Below, one piece after another: positions 23,584 to 27,789 of a stretch of DNA of 27,789 nucleotides (its first letter is position 1; the number at the start of each line of letters is the position of its first letter). Made by a program: the position numbers and the translations under genes. The stretch covers positions 1-27,789 of the forward strand of contig CAZXVH010000073.1 in NCBI GenBank assembly GCA_964643965.1. Direction: 5' to 3'. The notes under the pieces are model-generated. The model had not been told where the DNA came from. It made no database searches and saw only the letters and a list, made by a program, of their open reading frames with translations. Source of the DNA: GCA-2746795 sp964643965 (lineage in GTDB: Bacteria; Chloroflexota; Anaerolineae; Promineifilales; Promineifilaceae).

Positions 23584-24716
23584 TTTTTTTCCTCTTCTGG
23601 CTCAGAGGCCAGATTGTAAACGGGGTCCGGTTCGCGGCATAAAGTGTAGTTCATACCGCCCACCTGCTGCACGATACCCTTCAGTTCCATTAAGGTGAGG
23701 GTGCTGCTTACTTCGCTGCTCGAGAGGCCCGTCACCCGGCTGAGTTCATCAATATGCACTGGCTGCGCGGAAAGATGGGCATACAAGGCCACTTCTTCGC
23801 TGGAATCCGGGAGCGCCAATTGAACGGCCGTTTTCTCCGCAATCATGTGCAAGTTCAACTCTTCTAACACATCATCCACGCTGGTGACCAGCTTGGCTCC
23901 TTGCTGAATGAGCTTGTTTGGCCCCATGCTCACCGGGCTGTTGATATTGCCGGGCACGGCAAAAACATCCCGGTTTTGTTCCAGGGCAAAGCTGGTGGTA
24001 ATCAAAGCCCCGCTGCGTTCGCCCGCTTCCACCACAATTACCCCCAACGACAAGCCGCTGATGATGCGGTTGCGCGGGGGAAAGTTTTTCGCTTCCGGGC
24101 GCACCCCCAGGCCATATTCTGAAATCAAGGCGCCCCGACCCCCCGCAATTTCTTTGGCTAACGAGCGATGTTCGGCCGGGTAGATAGCATCCAGCCCGGA
24201 CCCCAAGACGGCAAAGGTGCGACCATCCAGATCAACGGCCGTTTTATGGGCCACGGCATCAATCCCCCGCGCCAACCCACTCACCACCGTCACCCCGTTA
24301 TGCACCAGGCCCGTCACCAGATTTTTTGTCACCTGGCGGCCGTAGCTGGTGAGGCGGCGTGTGCCCACAACGGCCACCGCAAAGCGATCCACTTCTTGTA
24401 AATCACCAGCCACGTATAACAAAGGCGGCGGCGTTGGCGTCTCCTTCAAATAAGTTGGGTATGCTGCCGACTGCCAGGTGATCAGCTGGATACCGGCCGC
24501 TTCCACCCGCGCCAATTCTGCATCCAAATCCAGATCGCGCCGGGCCTCGTGCAAGGTGGTTAAGGCCCGCTGATCCAGGCCAATTCTTGCCAACTCCGTT
24601 TCAGGCGCGACCCAGGCTGCGCCCAGGTCGCCGTAATAGTCGAGCAGCGCCTGCACTTTTGCCGGGCCAATGCCTTTGACAATATTAAATCCCAACCAAT
24701 ATTTGAGGTCAGACAT
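23580..24716 (-). CDS. dprA: DNA-processing protein DprA
   Basis: DprA loads RecA on incoming single-stranded DNA in natural transformation. The 378-aa protein has an N-terminal helix-hairpin-helix region (FNIVKGIGPAKVQALLDYYG). The Rossmann core follows: VAVVGTRRLTSYGRQVTK, VVSGLARGIDAVAHKTA, AVLGSGLDAIYPAEH, NFPPRNRIISGLS, VVEAGERSGALITTSFALEQ and VFAVPGNINSP. A C-terminal winged-helix tail follows (LSRVTGLSSSEVSSTLTLME). ATG at 24716. It is the first gene of the dprA-manC-topA unit and appears to have its own, nearly leaderless promoter. Confidence 0.97.
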   Translation of the reverse strand: MSDLKYWLGFNIVKGIGPAKVQALLDYYGDLGAAWVAPETELARIGLDQRALTTLHEARRDLDLDAELARVEAAGIQLITWQSAAYPTYLKETPTPPPLLYVAGDLQEVDRFAVAVVGTRRLTSYGRQVTKNLVTGLVHNGVTVVSGLARGIDAVAHKTAVDLDGRTFAVLGSGLDAIYPAEHRSLAKEIAGGRGALISEYGLGVRPEAKNFPPRNRIISGLSLGVIVVEAGERSGALITTSFALEQNRDVFAVPGNINSPVSMGPNKLIQQGAKLVTSVDDVLEELNLHMIAEKTAVQLALPDSSEEVALYAHLSAQPVHIDELSRVTGLSSSEVSSTLTLMELKGIVQQVGGMNYTLCREPDPVYNLASEPEEEKK

Positions 24717-24723
24717 AAAATCT

Positions 24724-24751
24724 AAAATACCACCATGAATGATGGTGTCAA
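24724..24751 (-). promoter_or_regulatory. Leaderless promoter of dprA with palindromic spacer
   Basis: On the minus strand TTGACA (24746-24751) and TATTTT (24724-24729) are separated by 16 bp. Only seven bases separate the -10 box from the ATG at 24716, so transcription would start at or next to the start codon. The spacer holds the inverted repeat CACCAT/ATGGTG (24731-24736 and 24742-24747), a possible operator. Confidence 0.55.
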
Positions 24752-24800
24752 GTTATAGATTGGAAATGGTAACAACAAAACCTGGCACATACTGCGTTTT

Positions 24801-24815
24801 AGAAGTTGAACTTCT
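24801..24815. promoter_or_regulatory. 15-bp palindrome between rimM and dprA
   Basis: AGAAGTTGAACTTCT is a perfect 7+1+7 palindrome about 50 bp upstream of the dprA -35 box and just after the rimM stop. It may bind a regulator of dprA. A terminator role for rimM is less likely because no GC-rich stem or U-tract is present. Confidence 0.45.
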
Positions 24816-24823
24816 GGTCGAGA

Positions 24824-25396
24824 CTACTCTAACAAGCCGGGTAAGAGATGGACCGTTAAACGGCCGTTCTCAAAATCAATGTCGACCACCACTTCCTCGG
24901 TATCAGGCAGCAAAATATCCTTGCCTTCTCCGCGCACCACAAACACATTATTGGCCCCCGTTTGCAAAACCTGCACCAATTCCCCGAGAGGCTGGCCTTC
25001 ATCGGTAAATACCGCCAACCCTTCCAACTGGTAGAGGAAATATTCATCCTCCGCCAGGGGAATGGCTTCGTCGCGCGGCACTTGCAGCAGTTGACCCCTG
25101 AGCAAATCCGTTTGCTGCCGGTCATCATAACCGGCCAACTTAATCAGCACCAGGTCCTTATGAAAGCGCACACTTTCCACGTCCACCGGCTGCGGCTCAT
25201 CTTCGCCCAGATAGACCGTTTCCAACCAGGTAAACCGCTCTGGCAAATCGGTATGAGGGCGCACCCGCACTTCACCGCGAACGCCGTGCGCTTTAAGAAT
25301 CTGACCAATGACCAAAAAACGAGGCTCAGTAGATGATTCCACCGAGCCTCGCCGGTCGTCGCTCTTGTTTGAACGAGGAGTTTTGTTTTCTGTCAC
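24824..25396 (-). CDS. rimM: Ribosome maturation factor RimM
   Basis: RimM assists 30S subunit maturation by binding S19 and 16S rRNA. The 190-aa protein has the N-terminal RimM domain (IGQILKAHGVRGEVRVRPHT). A C-terminal PRC barrel follows (YFLYQLEGLAVFTDEGQPLG, then ILLPDTEEVVVDIDFENGRL). The first 28 residues are polar and not conserved in the family. The start is GTG 25396 with AGGT upstream. It lies 15 bp after the KH protein gene in the classical ffh-rpsP-khpA-rimM order. Normally trmD and rplS come next; here dprA follows. Confidence 0.95.
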   Translation of the reverse strand: MTENKTPRSNKSDDRRGSVESSTEPRFLVIGQILKAHGVRGEVRVRPHTDLPERFTWLETVYLGEDEPQPVDVESVRFHKDLVLIKLAGYDDRQQTDLLRGQLLQVPRDEAIPLAEDEYFLYQLEGLAVFTDEGQPLGELVQVLQTGANNVFVVRGEGKDILLPDTEEVVVDIDFENGRLTVHLLPGLLE

Positions 25397-25411
25397 TCAG
25401 ACCTCACAAAT

Positions 25412-25654
25412 TTAGCTACGGTCCGCTTCTAAAACTTCTAAATTGACGCGCTTGCCCTCTTTGGCGGCCGAAACCTGCACCAGAGAACGAATGGAATTGA
25501 TGACCCGTCCGTGCCGACCAATGACGCGGCCCATATCATCCGCCGCCACCGACAATTCTAAGGTCGTTTCCGCACGATCATCAAAAACATCAACCCGCAC
25601 GTCATCCGGGTTATCTACCAATGATTTCACCATATACTCAACTAATTCTTTCAT
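25412..25654 (-). CDS. khpA: KH-domain RNA-binding protein KhpA
   Basis: This 80-aa protein is a single type II KH domain with the GxxG loop in VIGRHGRVINSIRSLV. It starts with MKELVEYMVKSLVDNPDDVR, as in the KhpA/YlqC family. KhpA binds RNA, often with KhpB, and affects small-RNA function and cell division in Gram-positive bacteria. Its place between rpsP and rimM is conserved across many phyla. ATG at 25654; a 9-bp hairpin lies just upstream of its ribosome site. Confidence 0.95.
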   Translation of the reverse strand: MKELVEYMVKSLVDNPDDVRVDVFDDRAETTLELSVAADDMGRVIGRHGRVINSIRSLVQVSAAKEGKRVNLEVLEADRS

Positions 25655-25666
25655 AAAAATTGTCCA

Positions 25667-25690
25667 TCGAGCCAGTTTTACCTGGCTCGA
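25667..25690. terminator. Hairpin between rpsP and khpA
   Basis: TCGAGCCAG (25667-25675) and CTGGCTCGA (25682-25690) form a perfect 9-bp stem over a 6-nt loop. On the minus strand it is followed six bases later by TTTTT and then the khpA ATG. It may attenuate transcription or control khpA translation. Confidence 0.55.
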
Positions 25691-25721
25691 ACAGCCTCCA
25701 ACAACGGCCCTGGTCTAGCGC

Positions 25722-26075
25722 TTACTCTTCCTCATCGACAACGGCCGTTACGGCCGCCACGGCTGCTAAATCCACGCCATCATACTCAGCAACCAGCGCT
25801 TCATACGCTTCGCCAGCATGCAGCCGGGCCAAGCGATCTATCGTCCCCTGCTTTACCAACAGACGCTTCACGGCGTCAGAGGGTTGAGCGCCTACGCTCA
25901 GCCAATAAAGCGCCCGATCTTCCTTGATGACATATTCCACCGGCACGGTTAACGGGTTGTAATGACCAATATGTTCCACAATGCGCCCATCGCGCTTGGC
26001 CGTAATCTCCGTGACGACCACCCGGTAACTGGGCTGACTTTTTTTACCTCTTCTGGTTAAACGAATTCGCAACAT
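25722..26075 (-). CDS. rpsP: 30S ribosomal protein S16
   Basis: This 117-aa protein begins MLRIRLTRRGKKSQPSYRVV and continues with GHYNPLT and RALYWLSVGAQPSDAVKRLL, diagnostic for S16. S16 stabilises the 5' domain of 16S rRNA in 30S assembly. After residue 80 comes a non-conserved acidic/alanine-valine tail ending VVDEEE. The start is ATG 26075; a longer frame to 26147 has no family support and reads through repeats. GGAG lies about 13 bases upstream. Confidence 0.97.
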   Translation of the reverse strand: MLRIRLTRRGKKSQPSYRVVVTEITAKRDGRIVEHIGHYNPLTVPVEYVIKEDRALYWLSVGAQPSDAVKRLLVKQGTIDRLARLHAGEAYEALVAEYDGVDLAAVAAVTAVVDEEE

Positions 26076-26099
26076 ATTTTTTCTTATTCTCCAAAATAT

Positions 26100-26139
26100 T
26101 AGTCTTCTAGTTTTGTAGATCAGTAGTCTTGTAGTCTGC
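26100..26139. repeat. Octamer repeats, TAGNNNNN type
   Basis: Five consecutive 8-bp units each start with TAG (TAGTCTTC, TAGTTTTG, TAGATCAG, TAGTCTTG, TAGTCTGC) between ffh and rpsP. Further scattered ATCTGACTA copies lie at about 26190-26215. The region carries no gene. Confidence 0.6.
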
Positions 26140-26249
26140 TGGCGCATCAGTCTGGAAGTAGGACGGTAGACTGCCCGGCTAAATGACCATCTGACTAGTC
26201 AACTATCTGACTAATAAAGCCGCCTTTTGGCAACTTGTTAAACAAATTT

Positions 26250-27611
26250 TTAGAAACCGCCGCCCAACATACTCATCAGGCTTTTGCGCCCACGACCACC
26301 GCGCAACTGTTTCATCATCGTTTGCATCTCACGGAACTGTCGTAAGAGCTGGTTTACTTCTTGAACGGTCGTGCCAGAACCACGGGCAATACGTTTCTTG
26401 CGGCTGGATTTAATTAACTTGGGATTGCGCCGCTCTTGCGGCGTCATGGAATAGATGATCGCTTCTATGCGTTTTAATTCGCCTTCCGCGCCGCTTAAAT
26501 CCACATCACCCGCCATCTTGTTCATGCCGGGAATCATTTCCAGCAGTTGGGCAATGGGACCCATGCGCTTAATTTGCTGCATTTGTTTGAGGAAATCTTC
26601 CAGATCAAAATTGCCTTCCATCAGGCGTTCGCCGGCTTGTTGGGCTTCGTCTTGATCCATTTCACTTTGGGCTTTTTCGATGAGGGTCATCACGTCGCCC
26701 ATGCCCAAAATGCGATTGGAAAGCCGATCTGGATGGAATTCTTCGATGGCGGTCAGTTTTTCGCCCGTCCCCAGGAATTTGATGGGGACGTTGGTCACTT
26801 CGCGCATGGAGATGGCCGCGCCGCCACGGGCGTCGCCATCAATTTTGGTCATGACGAGGCCAGTGATCTGCACGGCGTTGTTAAAGTCGGTGGCCACGCG
26901 CACGGCTTCCTGGCCGGTCATGGCGTCAGCGACGAGCAAGGTTTCGATGGGATCAACGGCCGTTTTAATGGCCCGGAGCTCATCCATCATCATCTCGTCA
27001 ATGTTCAGGCGGCCGGCGGTGTCGATAATGACCACCGTGGCGTCGCTGTTCCGGCCCGCCTTCACGCCATTCTGGGCAATCTTGACCGGATTGGCGTCTG
27101 TGCCCTCGCTGTAAACGGGGATGTCAAGCTGTTTGCCCAGCGTTTGCAACTGGTCAATGGCGGCTGGACGATAAACATCACACGCCACCAGTAACGGCCG
27201 TCTGCCCTGTTTGCGTAAAAAGAGCGCCAGCTTGCCGGCCATCGTCGTCTTACCGGCGCCTTGCAAACCCACCAGCATAATGACGGCCGGCGACTGCATA
27301 CCCAGGTTGAGCCGGCCGGGTTCTCCCAGCGTAGCCACCAACTCTTCATTAACAATTTTAACGACCTGTTGTCCCGGCGTCAGACTGCGCATCACCTCCT
27401 GACCCACTGCCCGTTCCCGGACGCGGCTCACGAAGCTTTTCACCACCTTAAAGTTGACATCCGCTTCCAACAAAGCCAGGCGCACTTCACGCATCGCTTT
27501 GTCTACATCCGCTTCTGTTAGCTTTCCACGTCGCTGCAAGCCATCAAACACGGTTTGCAAACGACCACCTAAGGTTTCAAACACACTTTCACCTGACAAT
27601 TTTACTCCCAC
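26250..27611 (-). CDS. ffh: Signal recognition particle protein Ffh
   Basis: Ffh is the GTPase that binds signal sequences and 4.5S RNA and docks with FtsY for co-translational membrane targeting. The N domain starts VFETLGGRLQTVFDGLQRRG; the G domain has the P-loop GLQGAGKTT, DVYRPAAIDQL, DTAGRL and TKIDGDARGG. The methionine-rich M domain ends IARGSGTTVQEVNQLLRQF, then MMKQLRGG. Length 453 aa. The frame opens at GTG 27611 with AGGT at 7-base spacing. GTG 27584 (giving the usual MFETL start, AGGTG at 5-base spacing) is at least as likely. It is the first gene of the ffh-rpsP-khpA-rimM operon. Confidence 0.97.
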   Translation of the reverse strand: MGVKLSGESVFETLGGRLQTVFDGLQRRGKLTEADVDKAMREVRLALLEADVNFKVVKSFVSRVRERAVGQEVMRSLTPGQQVVKIVNEELVATLGEPGRLNLGMQSPAVIMLVGLQGAGKTTMAGKLALFLRKQGRRPLLVACDVYRPAAIDQLQTLGKQLDIPVYSEGTDANPVKIAQNGVKAGRNSDATVVIIDTAGRLNIDEMMMDELRAIKTAVDPIETLLVADAMTGQEAVRVATDFNNAVQITGLVMTKIDGDARGGAAISMREVTNVPIKFLGTGEKLTAIEEFHPDRLSNRILGMGDVMTLIEKAQSEMDQDEAQQAGERLMEGNFDLEDFLKQMQQIKRMGPIAQLLEMIPGMNKMAGDVDLSGAEGELKRIEAIIYSMTPQERRNPKLIKSSRKKRIARGSGTTVQEVNQLLRQFREMQTMMKQLRGGRGRKSLMSMLGGGF

Positions 27612-27680
27612 AGACAGGACCTCGAGTGATGCTTTGAAAAAGGTCTGCCTGCGGGAGATAGGATTTCATAAGGACAAAGA

Positions 27681-27709
27681 ATTCTAACGCAGCCCCGGAA
27701 GGGCGTCAA
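27681..27709 (-). promoter_or_regulatory. Promoter of the ffh operon
   Basis: On the minus strand TTGACG (27704-27709) and TAGAAT (27681-27686) are separated by 17 bp, giving a leader of about 60 nt before the ffh start. Confidence 0.75.
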
Positions 27710-27735
27710 GCCACACTAAAAATATCTGCTAACGG

Positions 27736-27752
27736 GCGGGCAAGATGCCCGC
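27736..27752. repeat. GC-rich hairpin at the window edge
   Basis: GCGGGCA and TGCCCGC form a 7-bp stem over an AGA loop, 27 bp upstream of the ffh -35 box. A second palindrome, GGCTTAAGCC (27758-27767), follows. It could be the terminator of an upstream gene or a dispersed repeat; only one copy is in the window. Confidence 0.5.
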
Positions 27753-27789
27753 GCTCCGGCTTAAGCCGCCACCAATTCATAATGGCGGG

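Noticed and set aside
26076..26147. Extended start for rpsP
   Set aside because: The extension reads through the octamer repeats, and S16 begins at MLRIRL.

Overview
The window looks like a chromosomal segment of an uncultured-type Chloroflexota bacterium (Anaerolineae-like). This is inferred from protein style: a solute-binding lipoprotein with an Ala/Glu/Pro/Thr spacer after the lipobox, a topoisomerase I with an N-terminal zinc ribbon, an ATP-cone kinase, and a glycine-rich RRM protein. No rRNA or tRNA gene is present, so the placement is not proven. Most genes are on the minus strand and tightly packed.

Layout, left to right. (1) 1-5700: alpha-glucoside use, with a LacI regulator (own promoter and twin operators), a beta-phosphoglucomutase/GH65 phosphorylase fusion, and a sugar-binding lipoprotein whose permeases would lie off the left edge. 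(2) 5720-5860: two tandem heptamer arrays. (3) 5864-9545: a four-gene membrane operon (small membrane protein, TauE/SafE transporter, tandem universal stress protein, fused two-domain ABC permease). (4) 9705-12020: glmS on the plus strand with promoter, a glmS ribozyme-like leader carrying an insert, a second folded leader domain and a terminator. (5) 12040-14460: a toxin-antitoxin scrap yard. It holds a frameshifted GIY-YIG-like gene, a possible PIN fragment, a Phd-type antitoxin with a C-terminally altered PIN toxin, an intact hicAB pair, and a 160-bp partial copy of the Phd/PIN junction. (6) 14615-15130: an RRM RNA-binding protein and a strong bidirectional terminator. (7) 15158-18560: an MBL hydrolase, a LysM membrane protein and an MFS transporter. 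(8) 18623-24716: an ATP-cone kinase, topA, a mannose-1-phosphate guanylyltransferase and dprA. (9) 24824-27709: rimM, khpA, rpsP and ffh with a good promoter, in the classical order but without trmD/rplS.

The most striking genome-scale signal is the 10-bp palindrome AACGGCCGTT. I count 26 exact copies (about one per kb, with roughly 0.03 expected by chance), spread through genes in all three frames and in intergenic DNA. It resembles the HIP1 palindrome of cyanobacteria. With the heptamer arrays (like cyanobacterial STRR repeats) it marks this genome as unusually rich in short dispersed repeats. The other items most worth checking are the glmS ribozyme variant, the hicAB/PIN rearrangement, the LacI twin-operator promoter and the leaderless, palindrome-containing dprA promoter.
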